From contig NZ_JHET01000003.1 of NCBI RefSeq assembly GCF_000685355.1, positions 337,194-401,193 of the forward strand: a DNA stretch of 64,000 nucleotides, in the 5' to 3' direction. The DNA comes from Microbacterium sp. CH12i. Its GTDB lineage: Bacteria > Actinomycetota > Actinomycetes > Actinomycetales > Microbacteriaceae. A model generated the notes under the pieces. The model had not been told where the DNA came from, searched no databases, and saw only the letters and a list, made by a program, of their open reading frames with translations. Numbering within the stretch: position 1 is the stretch's first letter; each line of letters starts with the position of its first letter. The translations under genes and the position numbers were made by a program. This document shows, one piece after another, positions 9,797 to 18,948 of the stretch.

Positions 9797-11122
9797 CTAC
9801 CCGTGCCCACGCAGCGTCGGAATAACGCCCGTGTTCGCAGCGTCGATGTTCTCGCGCCATGAACGCGACTGTCCGGCCCGCAACGCGCACAGCACGAGCA
9901 TGAACCAGCCTGCGCCGGCCAGCGTGAAGCTCTCGAACATTGAGTCCACCGCAAGGGTTATGAGCACGAGCGGCGTCCAGGCGTAGACGACTGAGCGTCG
10001 CACGCTCGCCACCAGCCACGAGCGCACCACAGCGATCCCACCGAGCAGGACGAACAGCAGGAAACCGATGACGCCCAACTGCAGAGTCACGTCGAAGTAC
10101 GCGTTCAGCGCGGTCTGATGGTTGTTGTCCAACAAAAAATTGATGTACGTAAACGGGTATTCGCCGCGCTGCCAAGGGCCAAACCAGCCCCATCCCTGGA
10201 TCGGCCTCACTGCAATGAAGTCAAGGACTTTGTTCCACAGATCCGCTCGCATCGAGAAATCCGACCCGCCACCCATCCACGCGATGATGGGATGCCGCAG
10301 CGCGAAGGCCACTGCGAGCGCGAGAGCGACCAAGGCACCCAGCATCCATTGCACAAAAGAGCGACGCGATTGCGGTGTGATCCGCACGATGGTGAGCGCC
10401 CCGGTGACCACGCCGACTGCGACAGCGAGCACGAGGACGGTGGGTGAGGCAGAAAGCAGCGCGAGGAATCCGGCAAGCGCCACCGAGGGGATCGCGATCG
10501 GCGCCACCACCGACTGCGTTCGCCATTCGATGACAAACGTGATTAACGCGATGACGGCCACGAACCCAAGCATGTTGCGGGTGCCGAAAAGTCCCTGAAT
10601 GGGGCCGCCGATGGCGAGATTGCCCTCTATGTCGAGGAACAGGATCGGAACATCGAGCAGGATGCCGGAAAGAATCTCGACCGCGAGCGAGGCAGCCAGC
10701 AGTACCCGAAGAGTGTCGCCGATCGCCCGCACCGTCTGCAGCGTGTCGCGGATGTGTCCGATCGTGATCGCCAGGATCGCGAACCCGAGTAGTGAAACCC
10801 ATCCGAACAATGTGTCCGAACGGTCGGTGCTCCAGAAGGTGCTGATGAGCGCCCAAGCGAGGAAGGCGATCAGCGACGACGGTGCAAGCCGCAGCACCGA
10901 AAGCTCCTCACGCCGGACGACCAGGATTGCCAGACCCAACACGCTCAGAACGATGATGATCGTCGCCAGTGTGGCAGCCGACGTCATCCGCTCGATCGCG
11001 AACGACCCGAACGTCGCCGTCAACGCCGCAAGGGTATAGCGCGCGCCAACTCGACCGATCCGAGCAGCCGGACCCAGCCGACCCGCGCGGGCGTCACGGC
11101 ACCCGCCTCGGCTCGCGGCCAC
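9797..11122 (-). CDS. O-antigen ligase/polymerase-like membrane protein (second of two)
   Basis: Protein of 441 aa with about 11-12 helices and a large extracytoplasmic loop containing GWGWFGPW and the NNHQTALNAYFDVTLQLG segment. The loop has the His-then-amphipathic layout of the WaaL/RfaL/O-antigen polymerase superfamily. It would join or extend glycan chains on the outer face of the membrane. It overlaps the end of the upstream paralogue by 29 bp. GTG 11122 is the longest frame; the first 25 residues are Arg/Gly-rich, so the true start may be further in. Confidence 0.72.
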   Translation of the reverse strand: MAASRGGCRDARAGRLGPAARIGRVGARYTLAALTATFGSFAIERMTSAATLATIIIVLSVLGLAILVVRREELSVLRLAPSSLIAFLAWALISTFWSTDRSDTLFGWVSLLGFAILAITIGHIRDTLQTVRAIGDTLRVLLAASLAVEILSGILLDVPILFLDIEGNLAIGGPIQGLFGTRNMLGFVAVIALITFVIEWRTQSVVAPIAIPSVALAGFLALLSASPTVLVLAVAVGVVTGALTIVRITPQSRRSFVQWMLGALVALALAVAFALRHPIIAWMGGGSDFSMRADLWNKVLDFIAVRPIQGWGWFGPWQRGEYPFTYINFLLDNNHQTALNAYFDVTLQLGVIGFLLFVLLGGIAVVRSWLVASVRRSVVYAWTPLVLITLAVDSMFESFTLAGAGWFMLVLCALRAGQSRSWRENIDAANTGVIPTLRGHG

Positions 11123-12515
11123 GCTCGGTGACGTGGGACTGCTCGCTGAGCCCCACCCCGACCAGCGGCACCGACTTGACCTTGAACGACAAGAGCACGA
11201 GCAACAACCAGCCCCACAGCATGATCGGCGTCGACTCGGCCAGACCCTGAACGAGCAGGATGACGGTGAACAGCAGCGGCAGCATCGTCAGCGGCGAGTA
11301 CGGGCGATCGGCCCGCAAATCCCAGCGGGGCCGGTCGGCCGCGAAGAACCAGGCGCGCCACAGCAAGCCGAAGTAGGCGGCCGCCATCAGTAGCACCCCG
11401 ACGACGCCCAGCTGCATCAGTACATCGAGCCACATGTTGTGTGCGTGAAAGACCGTGATGCCGTGGTCGACGATCCAGCCGTCGAATGCCGGGTCAGTGG
11501 GAATCCAGGGGCTGGAGAACCCATTGCCGAACACCGGGTGCGTCGCCGCGCGCTCGAGAACCTTGCCCCAGATGAGGTCTGTGCGTCCGGTGAGGTCTGC
11601 GCTGCGCCCGAGAGCCTCGAGCAGCGGCTTGTGGAACGCGATGACAGCGGCGACTACGACAACGACGATTCCGCCGAAGGTGAGGTAGATGCGGACCCGA
11701 GCGCGGGGCGTCCTGGAGCGGCGAATGAGCATGGCGATCAGCAGCACGATGACCGCCGCGATCGCGCAGACATATGCGGTCGCAGACGATGCTCGCACCA
11801 TCAGGTATGCCGCGAGCAGCATCCACAGCACGAGAGTCGTGCGCCACCGCGCCCGCGCCGCGAAGCTGACGCCGAACGTGACGATCGCGAACAGGCTGAT
11901 GATGGCGAGCAGGTTCGAATTGCCGACGAGGCCCTGAATGCGGCCGCCGTCGAGGAGATTGTCACGCACCCAGTACCAGTGCGGATCGATGTCGCCATCC
12001 GGCAGCGTCAGGAAGTTCGGCAGCAGCGGGCCGTGCAACACCAGCGACACCCACAGTTCAAGTGCGACAGACAGCCCGAGAATCCACTTGAAAGCGGATG
12101 CAAGGGAGCGCACAATCTCCTGCCAGCTGAGCGCATAGGCGATCAGTAGAGCGTTCACCGTGACGGCAGCGAGGAGTAGCCAGGTGATGATCGTCGGCAG
12201 GCGCCACTGCGACCACGTCACCGACAGCAGCGCGAAAGTGACATACCCGAGGACTGACCAGGGGAGTCTCCGCCACCCAAATGCGTGCGGCTCGGCGCGC
12301 GCGATCATCGGAATCCCGATTGCGAGGGCGGCGAGCATCAGCACGATCATCACGATGCCAGCGCCGATCTCGCCGACGAGGTTGTAGACCGCAGCGTGAG
12401 CGAAAGCGACGACGAAGACGACGATCGCGTAGGCGCGCAACAACAGATGCCCCGTCGACTCGCGCTCCGGCGCGGTGGGCGGGGCCGTCGCGGGATACTT
12501 CGTGTACTGCGCCAT
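11094..12515 (-). CDS. O-antigen ligase/polymerase-like membrane protein (first of two)
   Basis: Protein of 473 aa with about 12 membrane helices. A periplasmic-type loop carries GNGFSSPWIP and the HAHNMWLDVLMQLG motif, where the His is the superfamily's key residue. It is paralogous in layout to the gene that overlaps its 3' end. The likely job is ligation or polymerisation of surface polysaccharide after export. It is transcribed away from manA; the 169-bp gap to manA contains a 12-bp tandem repeat. Confidence 0.78.
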   Translation of the reverse strand: MAQYTKYPATAPPTAPERESTGHLLLRAYAIVVFVVAFAHAAVYNLVGEIGAGIVMIVLMLAALAIGIPMIARAEPHAFGWRRLPWSVLGYVTFALLSVTWSQWRLPTIITWLLLAAVTVNALLIAYALSWQEIVRSLASAFKWILGLSVALELWVSLVLHGPLLPNFLTLPDGDIDPHWYWVRDNLLDGGRIQGLVGNSNLLAIISLFAIVTFGVSFAARARWRTTLVLWMLLAAYLMVRASSATAYVCAIAAVIVLLIAMLIRRSRTPRARVRIYLTFGGIVVVVVAAVIAFHKPLLEALGRSADLTGRTDLIWGKVLERAATHPVFGNGFSSPWIPTDPAFDGWIVDHGITVFHAHNMWLDVLMQLGVVGVLLMAAAYFGLLWRAWFFAADRPRWDLRADRPYSPLTMLPLLFTVILLVQGLAESTPIMLWGWLLLVLLSFKVKSVPLVGVGLSEQSHVTERGREPRRVP

Positions 12516-12612
12516 CGGGTTCAGGTTACCGTGACGCGGCGCGTAGATTGCTGTGCCACGGCATCCTGTACCGCGTCTTGTTGGCCCAGTGTCGGGGGTG
12601 CACTCTCGCGCT

Positions 12613-12662
12613 CTGTCTCAGTCCCTGTCTCAGTCGCTGTCTCAGTCGCTGTCTCGTCACTG
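12613..12662 (+). repeat. 12-bp tandem repeat upstream of manA
   Basis: The unit CTGTCTCAGTCS is present at 12613-12624, 12625-12636 and 12637-12648, with a degenerate fourth copy starting at 12649. It ends about 10 bp before the presumed manA -10 hexamer (TACGCT, 12673-12678), in the divergent promoter region shared with the ligase-like gene. Confidence 0.85.
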
Positions 12663-12684
12663 TCGAGATCGATACGCTGGGGCC

Positions 12685-13812
12685 ATGCTGCTGAGCCTGT
12701 CGAACGTGCCACGTGACTACGCCTGGGGGTCATCTTCGCTCCTCGCCAATTTGGAGGGCCGCGAGCCCACCGGCGCGCCGGAGGCGGAGGTGTGGTTCGG
12801 AGATCACCCTGGCGATCCCGCCGACCTCGCAGGCGGCTCGACTCTGGATACTGTCACCGGAGGCAAGCTGCCCTACCTGCTGAAGCTGCTCGCTGCGGCC
12901 GATCCGCTTTCGATTCAGGTGCATCCCACCATTGATCAGGCACGTGACGGATGGGCTCGTGAAACCGCGCTCGCCGCCGATGACCCGACCCGCAACTACC
13001 GCGACGACAACCACAAGCCTGAGCTCATCGTCGCCCTGAGTGACCGTTTCGAGGCTCTGAGCGGGCTGCGACCGGTCGCGGATACTGTGCGGCTGTTGGC
13101 GTCGCTAGGTTCATCGGCGGGAGTTGAAGCGTTGCGGGTGCGGCTGAGTGGTTCGGAGGCGGATGGCGATCTGCTTAGGGATGCCGTGGGCTGGCTACTG
13201 TCGGGATCAGCGCAGTCTGAGGTCGATGACATCATTGCCGCCCTCCCGGGCGCGACGTCTTCGGAATTTGATGCCGAACTCAGCGCTGTGCGGGCGATTG
13301 CCGCGCGGAATCCCGGGGATCCTGGTGTGGTTGTGGCGCTGCTGATGAACTACATCGTGCTCGGACGCGGCGAGGGCATCTTTCTCCGAGCCGGCCTGCT
13401 GCATGCCTATGTGTCCGGTCTCGGCGTTGAGATCATGGCGGCCAGTGATAACGTGCTGCGCGGCGGGCTTACGCCGAAGCACATCGATGTCGCCGAGTTG
13501 CTCTCGGTTCTCGACACGAATCCTTCGATCGTGCCGGTGCTGCGGCCCGCGGCATCCGGAGCAGTCACCACATACGAGGTCGACGTACCTGACTTCGCTC
13601 TTCGTCGCGTCGCGCTCGCGGGGGAGCCGGTTTCGATCGACGTGGCAGGGCCGGCGATGCTGCTCGCGACCGGGGGAGAGGTGTCGGTCGCGGGCGCGGA
13701 TGCTGAGGTCCTCAGCATCCCGGTCGGATCAGCGGCATTCGCGACCGAAGACGAGCAGACGCTGCGACTCACCGGCAGCGGCGAGGTGTTCGTTGCGCAG
13801 CCCGGGCGATAG
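12685..13812 (+). CDS. manA: Mannose-6-phosphate isomerase, class I
   Basis: Zinc enzyme (375 aa) interconverting fructose-6-P and mannose-6-P, feeding GDP-mannose and therefore Gmd. The metal site is visible as SIQVHPT (about residues 75-81) with HKPEL downstream. The start MLLSLSNVPRDYAWGS aligns with the family. An in-frame extension to 12553 would read through the tandem repeat and is rejected. TACGCT ends exactly 6 bp before ATG 12685, so the message is probably leaderless. Confidence 0.95.
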   Translation: MLLSLSNVPRDYAWGSSSLLANLEGREPTGAPEAEVWFGDHPGDPADLAGGSTLDTVTGGKLPYLLKLLAAADPLSIQVHPTIDQARDGWARETALAADDPTRNYRDDNHKPELIVALSDRFEALSGLRPVADTVRLLASLGSSAGVEALRVRLSGSEADGDLLRDAVGWLLSGSAQSEVDDIIAALPGATSSEFDAELSAVRAIAARNPGDPGVVVALLMNYIVLGRGEGIFLRAGLLHAYVSGLGVEIMAASDNVLRGGLTPKHIDVAELLSVLDTNPSIVPVLRPAASGAVTTYEVDVPDFALRRVALAGEPVSIDVAGPAMLLATGGEVSVAGADAEVLSIPVGSAAFATEDEQTLRLTGSGEVFVAQPGR

Positions 13813-13828
13813 AACGGGTGAAACTTCA

Positions 13829-13844
13829 TCGAATAAACTTTCGA
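13829..13844. promoter_or_regulatory. Upstream LexA/SOS-box-like palindrome
   Basis: TCGAATAAACTTTCGA matches the outer half-sites of the actinobacterial SOS box (TCGAAC-N4-GTTCGA) and differs at the innermost base of each half. Its centre is 33 bp, about three helical turns, from the second box. Confidence 0.45.
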
Positions 13845-13851
13845 AAATCGG

Positions 13852-13881
13852 TTGATTAAACTCGAATATCTGTTCTATACT
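13852..13881 (+). promoter_or_regulatory. Promoter of DUF222-HNH gene (leaderless)
   Basis: TTGATT (13852-13857), an 18-bp spacer and TATACT (13876-13881) end 6 bp before ATG 13888, which predicts transcription starting at the initiation codon. Confidence 0.65.
13862..13877. promoter_or_regulatory. LexA/SOS box between -35 and -10
   Basis: TCGAATATCTGTTCTA matches the actinobacterial LexA operator TCGAAC-N4-GTTCGA at 10 of 12 positions. It lies inside the promoter spacer, where a repressor would block polymerase. 13E12-type DUF222-HNH genes in M. tuberculosis are known SOS genes, which fits. Confidence 0.65.
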
Positions 13882-13887
13882 GGATGC

Positions 13888-15245
13888 ATGCCAACGTTGA
13901 CCGCTCCCACTCCGCCGGACACGGCGACGGAACGTATGTCCGTGTGGCGTGAGATCCAGGCGGAGAAGTCGCGAAGTCATGCCCGCGAGGCGAGCGTGCT
14001 CAACGAAGCGTTCACTGAGGCGCTCGATGAGTGCGAGCACCGGACCGGCACCAATGACATGCGCGAGATTCCGATTCGTTCGCTGATCGCCGAGTTCAGT
14101 GCTGCTGGCCGCATCTCTTCGCGGACCATGGAATCGATGATGTGGAATGCCTACACGCTGGTGACGAAGTTTCCGCTGACCTTCCAAGCGCTAGAGAATG
14201 CGCAGATCAGCCCCACGCATGCGCGCATCATCGCTGATGCCGGTGCGCAGATATCCGATCAGGCAGACCGTTTCGCCTATGAGCTCGCGGCCGTCGACTA
14301 TGCATCCGGAGAGAGCCCGAACCGCGTGCGGTCCGTGGCGCGGATGCTGGCGGCCAAGCACGGTGGTGTGACCGCAGACGATCGCAGAAAGCACGCCCAC
14401 GATTCGCGCAAGGTGTGGGTGGATGACTTCGATGACGGCACATCCGAACTGCACATCTTGACGTCCTCAGTTCTCGCTCACGCGGCGCTGGATCGGGCAA
14501 GTCAGCTCGCCCGACTTGCTCGGGATCCGAACTCTTCTGAAGCACGTGAGGTTCTCGGTGAGGTCGAGAAGATGCCAGTGACCGGCGAGGACGACACGCT
14601 GCTCGCCGAAGACGACATTCAGTCCGCAGGCGGCGAGCACGGCATCTCCGCACCCATCGACGATCCCCGAACGATGGACCAGGCGCGCGCGACGTCATGA
14701 TCGACCTGCTGCTGGCCGCGCTCGCCGAGACCGTGACGGCCGCGGGCGCCGAAGCGATTCGCGGACACATCCAGGTGACGCTTCCTGCGGCTCTCGCTGG
14801 CATCTCCGTCGGTCCGGCAGATTTGTTCGGATGCGGGGCAGTCGATGCTGATCTCGCGCGTGAACTCGCAGCACTTGCCCCGGGGTGGGACCGACTCTAC
14901 GTGGATGAGTGCTCCGGAATCGTCACGGCCACCGATCGATATCGACCCACCTCCGAGATGCGTCGATACCTGCGCGCACGAGACGGCAGATGCCGATTCC
15001 CAGGCTGCGCTGCATCAACGTGGCGATGCGATCTGGATCACAACGATGAGTACAGCCGGGGCGGCGCGACCGCCTGCGACAATCTCAGCCATCTGTGCCG
15101 CCGGCACCATTCGCTGAAGCATCCCGATATTGATTCGAAATATCGATGGAACGCCCGGCAATTGCCCGGTGGTCGAATCGAGTGGACCAGTCCGCACGGC
15201 CAGGTGTTCATCGATCATCCGCAGCTGCGTGTGCACTTCTCCTGA
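13888..15245 (+). pseudogene. DUF222-HNH endonuclease family (13E12-like), frameshifted
   Basis: The first frame (13888-14700) gives the DUF222 domain: MPTLTAPTPP, then RTMESMMWNAYTLV and ISPTHARIIAD. The second (14697-15245) completes it with an HNH domain: RCRFPGC, CDLDHNDEYSRGGATACDNL and CRRHHSLKH, with DLDH and HH as metal and catalytic positions. The family motif spanning the join is Q-x-R-A-D-x-x-x-D-L-L. Here DQARA and VMIDLLL sit in different frames at the GCGCGCGCG run (14683-14691). One added base restores DQARADVMIDLLL and a 452-aa protein. Relative to the mycobacterial order, this gene is inserted between manA and whiB2. Function is unproven; SOS control suggests a damage-linked nuclease. 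Confidence 0.85.
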
Positions 15246-15325
15246 AACCTTCGCTATTCCACCTGTTGCTATTCGACACCTGTTGCTGTCCGACACTCCG
15301 TGCGCGACACGCCGTAAACGCTCGA

Positions 15326-15354
15326 TAAACCTTCAATGCACGATTGAGGGTTTA
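15326..15354 (+). terminator. Hairpin downstream of HNH gene
   Basis: TAAACCTTCAAT (15326-15337) pairs with ATTGAGGGTTTA (15343-15354), 12 pairs including one G-T, with loop GCACG. There is no T-tract. It may end the HNH transcript or act on the whiB2 promoter just downstream. The preceding 15253-15296 holds imperfect 15-17-bp repeats (GCTATTCSACACCTGTT). Confidence 0.4.
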
Positions 15355-15365
15355 CCATCCGCGAC

Positions 15366-15396
15366 TTGACCGGAGCGAATGACACGGGTGTAATTA
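15366..15396 (+). promoter_or_regulatory. Putative whiB2 promoter
   Basis: TTGACC (15366-15371), a 17-bp spacer and TGTAAT (15389-15394) lie about 50 bp upstream of whiB2. This leaves a leader with a good AAGGAGA ribosome site. Confidence 0.45.
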
Positions 15397-15445
15397 GTCG
15401 AAAGCAAGGCCCGGTGGGGGGCATCTGAAGGGCAAGGAGAGCGAC

Positions 15446-15763
15446 ATGACGGGTTACCGTTCCGACGTTCCCGAGAACTGGTTTATTGATCCGGTAAATC
15501 TCGGGGTACCCGGGGTCAGGCGAGTAGAGCCTGACGACGACAGCACACTCGCGTGGCAGACCGACGCACTGTGTTCGCAAACCGACCCAGAAGCCTTCTT
15601 CCCGGAGAAGGGCGGCTCGACTCGCGACGCGAAGCGAATCTGTTCCACATGTGACGTGCGAGGCGAATGCCTCGAGTACGCATTGAACAACGACGAGCGC
15701 TTCGGCATCTGGGGCGGTCTCAGTGAGCGCGAGCGTCGCAAGCTCAAGCGCCAAGCCAGCTGA
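15446..15763 (+). CDS. whiB2: WhiB-family regulator, WhiB2-like
   Basis: Iron-sulfur transcription factor (105 aa) of the WhiB2/WhmD branch, which partners a primary sigma factor to control septation and cell division in actinobacteria. The four cluster cysteines are Cys43, Cys66, Cys69 and Cys75 (C-x22-C-x2-C-x5-C). The turn GIWGG is at residues 87-91 and is followed by the basic ERERRKLKR tail for DNA contact. The N-terminal 35 residues are an extension typical of this branch. Neighbours (manA, DUF5719, DUF3499, metallopeptidase) match the mycobacterial whiB2 locus. Confidence 0.92.
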   Translation: MTGYRSDVPENWFIDPVNLGVPGVRRVEPDDDSTLAWQTDALCSQTDPEAFFPEKGGSTRDAKRICSTCDVRGECLEYALNNDERFGIWGGLSERERRKLKRQAS

Positions 15764-15837
15764 TTGCGTACAGCTTCGTAGGCGCGCCGAGCGCACTCAC
15801 TCAGACCGGTGGAGCCAGCGCATAGGCTGACGAGGCC

Positions 15838-18800
15838 ATGCCAATCCGAGTCCATGCCATCATCGTTGCGCGCCCCGGTTCTACATCCAGTGCGCAGCTT
15901 CTGCGCACGATTGATGCGCTGACGCTGCAGAGCCGTCCGGCTGACGCCGTCACCCTTGTCGTCTGCGGTGACGCCACGTCAGCGCGTGCGAGCGAAGCCG
16001 TCGGCAGCCTCGTCGAAGGAATCATCGAAGCACGCGGCAGCACCTCTTTCGCAGATGCGGTAGAGCTTGCCCTCCCTCGCGTCACGGGCGGTGCTGCTGT
16101 CTGGCTGCTTGCTCACGACACGGCGCCGCACCCGCAGGCGCTCGCCCAGCTCGCCGGTGCGTTGGAGCGCTCGCCATCCGCCGCCATCGCCGCTCCAAAG
16201 CTCGTCCACGCCGACAACGAGCGTGAACTCGTCTCGCTCGGCGTCACGATGACCACGTTCGGTCGCTCGGTCGAGCTCGCCGCTGGCGAACTCGACCAGG
16301 GCCAGCACGACGGCAGCGAAGACGCCTTGGGCTCAGACATTCGCGGCATCCTCATCCGTGCGGAGGTGCATGACCGACTGCGTCCTGACCCCGCTCTGGC
16401 TGGCGCAGACGAAGGCCTCGACCTCGGTGTTCGTGCCCGTCTCGGCGGTGGGCGCGTCGTTCTCGCTCCGAACGCTCGTGTCTCGGTGCATCCAGACGGC
16501 CCAGCCGCCCTTCCGCAGCACGAAGCGCAACGTGCATACGTCACACGGCTCGCGCAGCTACACCGTCGGCTCTCGTATGCGCCGGCCGTCGCTGTGGTTC
16601 TGCACTGGCTGTCGCTGCTTCCCCTCGCACTCTGGCGCACCATCACACACCTGATCGGCAAACGTCCGGCATCGGTATTTCCCGAGTGGGGTGCGGCGCT
16701 CACAGCGATGGCGCGCATCAGCGCTGTCGCGCGCTCCCGGCGCAATATCCGGGCGTTCCGCACTTCGACATGGTCGAGCATCACGCCCCTCCGCATCACA
16801 CGCGGGCAATTACACCGCAGCCTTGACGACGGGCACGGCAGTGAGCACGGCGCGGTCAGTGAGCTGAACTTCTTTTCCGGCGGCGGAGCATGGGTTGTGC
16901 TCGGCGCGCTCGCCGTCAGCCTCGCCGCATTCACGACCTTGCTGGCCTGGCCCGCGATCGGCGGCGGCGGGCTGCTCCCGCTGCGCGACACGGTTGCCGG
17001 GCTATGGAGCGATGCGGCGTGGGGAATCAGAGGCATTGGTCTCGACGTCGTCGGTCCGGCTGACCCCTTCGCCGGAGTGGTCGCAGCGCTCGGCAGCCTG
17101 TGGGCCGGCACACCGTCATTCGCGATGGTGCTGCTCTGGCTGTTCGCGCTGCCACTCGCCGTGCTTGGCGGATGGTTCGCGGCCACGCGGATTACCGACC
17201 GCGGCGGAATGCGCATCTTCGGCGGCGTCGCCTGGGCGCTCGCACCGACCTTCCTCACAGCTCTCATCGAGGGACGCCCCGCAGCAGTGCTGGCGCATCT
17301 GCTACTGCCGTGGCTCTTCCACACTGCTGTCGTTGCCCATCGTTCCTGGGGAGCAGCGGGTGCGGCATCCATCGTTCTGGCGGCAACCGTCGCCTGTGCG
17401 CCCGTTCTCGCACCAGGACTCGGGTTGCTCTGGCTCGTCGCACTCGTGATTGTGCTCGCCCGCGGTTGGTTCCACGGCGCGGTTCGTCTGCTCTGGCTGC
17501 TCGTGCCGACCGCGGCTGTCTTCGCACCGCTGGTTATCTGGCAGCTGCGACACGGCAGCCTGTGGGCGATTTTTGCGGACCCCGGACTCGCATGGGCGGG
17601 GCCGCAGGTCGCCGCAGACAGTGCCGGGCGGATGCTGTTGGCCACCGGATTCCCGACCGCCGACCTCGCGGGTTGGACGGAGATTCTCGACCCCGCTGTC
17701 GCGGCGTGGGCACCGCTGCTTATCGCACCGCTCGCCCTGCTCGCACTCGCCGCCGCCGTCGCGCCGCGGTGGGGCGCAGGCATCACTCTGCTGGTCGTGA
17801 CCGTTACCGGGCTTGCGACCGCCTTCGTCTCAGTCGGAGTGACCGTCAGCTTTGCGCAGGGCGTTCCAGTCGAGATCTGGCCCGGCACAGGGCTGAGCCT
17901 CGCCTGGGCCGGGGCCCTCGGTGCCGCCCTTGTCACGCTCGACACCGCAATCACCCTTCCACGACTGCGGGTGGTGGCCGTCACAGTTGCAGGTCTTGCC
18001 CTCGCGATCTGCGCGGTGCCCGCGTTGACAGCGCTGCACACCGACCGCACCGTGCTCACTAACGGGCCCGAAAGCACTTTGCCCGCGTTCGTTGCCGCCG
18101 AAGCACGTGGAGACCGAGAGATCGGCACACTCATTCTCACTCCGCAGAACAACGGTGGCCTCGCTGCCGAAGTCATCTGGGGAGCCAGCGAAACGCTCGG
18201 GGCGCAGACCACCCTCCTCAACACGGCAACCTCGCCGCAGGGAACCGACATCAGCGCGCTCGCGGTTGACCTGCTGTCGACACGCACGTTCGACGCCCCG
18301 GGTGAACTCGCCGAGCACGGCGTCAACTTCGTACTGCTCGATCAGATCGAAGGCGAAGAATCGGATGCCGCCCGCGCCTTCCGTGTCGCCGCGATCAACG
18401 CTTTGGACCAGCGCGCCGGATTCGTGAAGGTCGGCGCGACCGACAAGGGCGTGCTGTGGCGACTCGAGGCTGCGCCCGCAGCGCGAGCTGACCTCACGAA
18501 CAGCCAGCACGCTACGGCGACTACAGCAACCACTTTGCAGCTGATCCTGCTGTTCGCCGCGCTCTTGCTGGCGATTCCGACGCGCGCCTCACGACGCGCA
18601 GCCCGCGCCCAGTCGCGGATCGTCGGACGCTCGGCCGAGGAACCGATGGTGCTACCGAGACGCGCGCACGATGGTCACCGGCATGACGGTGATGAGTATG
18701 ACGTTGACGAGCATGACGTTGGTGAGCATGGCGTAGTTGATGCAGAGGCCGACCACACCGATGACCCTGAACCTGATGTTGAACGTGAATCCGACGTTGA

Positions 18801-18948
18801 GTCCGCACGCGAACCCGAACGCGAACCAGAACCTGAACCTGAACCAGAACCAGAGCCAGAACCCGAACCCGAGCCCGACGCAGAGCCCAGCGCAGAGCCA
18901 CATATGACCGACAACAACCAGGCGACCGATCCGGAGGAGGAGCGATGA
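15838..18948 (+). CDS. Large membrane glycosyltransferase family 2 protein with acidic tail
   Basis: Protein of 1036 aa. A GT2-like N-terminal domain (about 1-230) is followed by about 12-14 membrane helices (about 240-890), one more helix near 905-925, and an Arg-rich then Asp/Glu/Pro-rich cytoplasmic tail (about 940-1036) with repeated EP dipeptides. The canonical DxD is weak (WLLAHDTAPHP), so catalysis is uncertain. It overlaps the DUF5719 gene by 4 bp (ATGA), and the pair is conserved next to whiB2 in actinobacteria. A role in cell-envelope glycan assembly is inferred. Confidence 0.8.
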   Translation: MPIRVHAIIVARPGSTSSAQLLRTIDALTLQSRPADAVTLVVCGDATSARASEAVGSLVEGIIEARGSTSFADAVELALPRVTGGAAVWLLAHDTAPHPQALAQLAGALERSPSAAIAAPKLVHADNERELVSLGVTMTTFGRSVELAAGELDQGQHDGSEDALGSDIRGILIRAEVHDRLRPDPALAGADEGLDLGVRARLGGGRVVLAPNARVSVHPDGPAALPQHEAQRAYVTRLAQLHRRLSYAPAVAVVLHWLSLLPLALWRTITHLIGKRPASVFPEWGAALTAMARISAVARSRRNIRAFRTSTWSSITPLRITRGQLHRSLDDGHGSEHGAVSELNFFSGGGAWVVLGALAVSLAAFTTLLAWPAIGGGGLLPLRDTVAGLWSDAAWGIRGIGLDVVGPADPFAGVVAALGSLWAGTPSFAMVLLWLFALPLAVLGGWFAATRITDRGGMRIFGGVAWALAPTFLTALIEGRPAAVLAHLLLPWLFHTAVVAHRSWGAAGAASIVLAATVACAPVLAPGLGLLWLVALVIVLARGWFHGAVRLLWLLVPTAAVFAPLVIWQLRHGSLWAIFADPGLAWAGPQVAADSAGRMLLATGFPTADLAGWTEILDPAVAAWAPLLIAPLALLALAAAVAPRWGAGITLLVVTVTGLATAFVSVGVTVSFAQGVPVEIWPGTGLSLAWAGALGAALVTLDTAITLPRLRVVAVTVAGLALAICAVPALTALHTDRTVLTNGPESTLPAFVAAEARGDREIGTLILTPQNNGGLAAEVIWGASETLGAQTTLLNTATSPQGTDISALAVDLLSTRTFDAPGELAEHGVNFVLLDQIEGEESDAARAFRVAAINALDQRAGFVKVGATDKGVLWRLEAAPAARADLTNSQHATATTATTLQLILLFAALLLAIPTRASRRAARAQSRIVGRSAEEPMVLPRRAHDGHRHDGDEYDVDEHDVGEHGVVDAEADHTDDPEPDVERESDVESAREPEREPEPEPEPEPEPEPEPEPDAEPSAEPHMTDNNQATDPEEER

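Noticed and set aside
12613..12662. CRISPR or attachment-site repeats
   Set aside because: Units of 12 bp without spacers, no integrase nearby.
16113..18326. 737-codon open frame on the minus strand
   Set aside because: It lies wholly antisense to the GT2 gene, has Ser/Ala/Arg-rich composition without motifs, and arises from codon bias at high GC.
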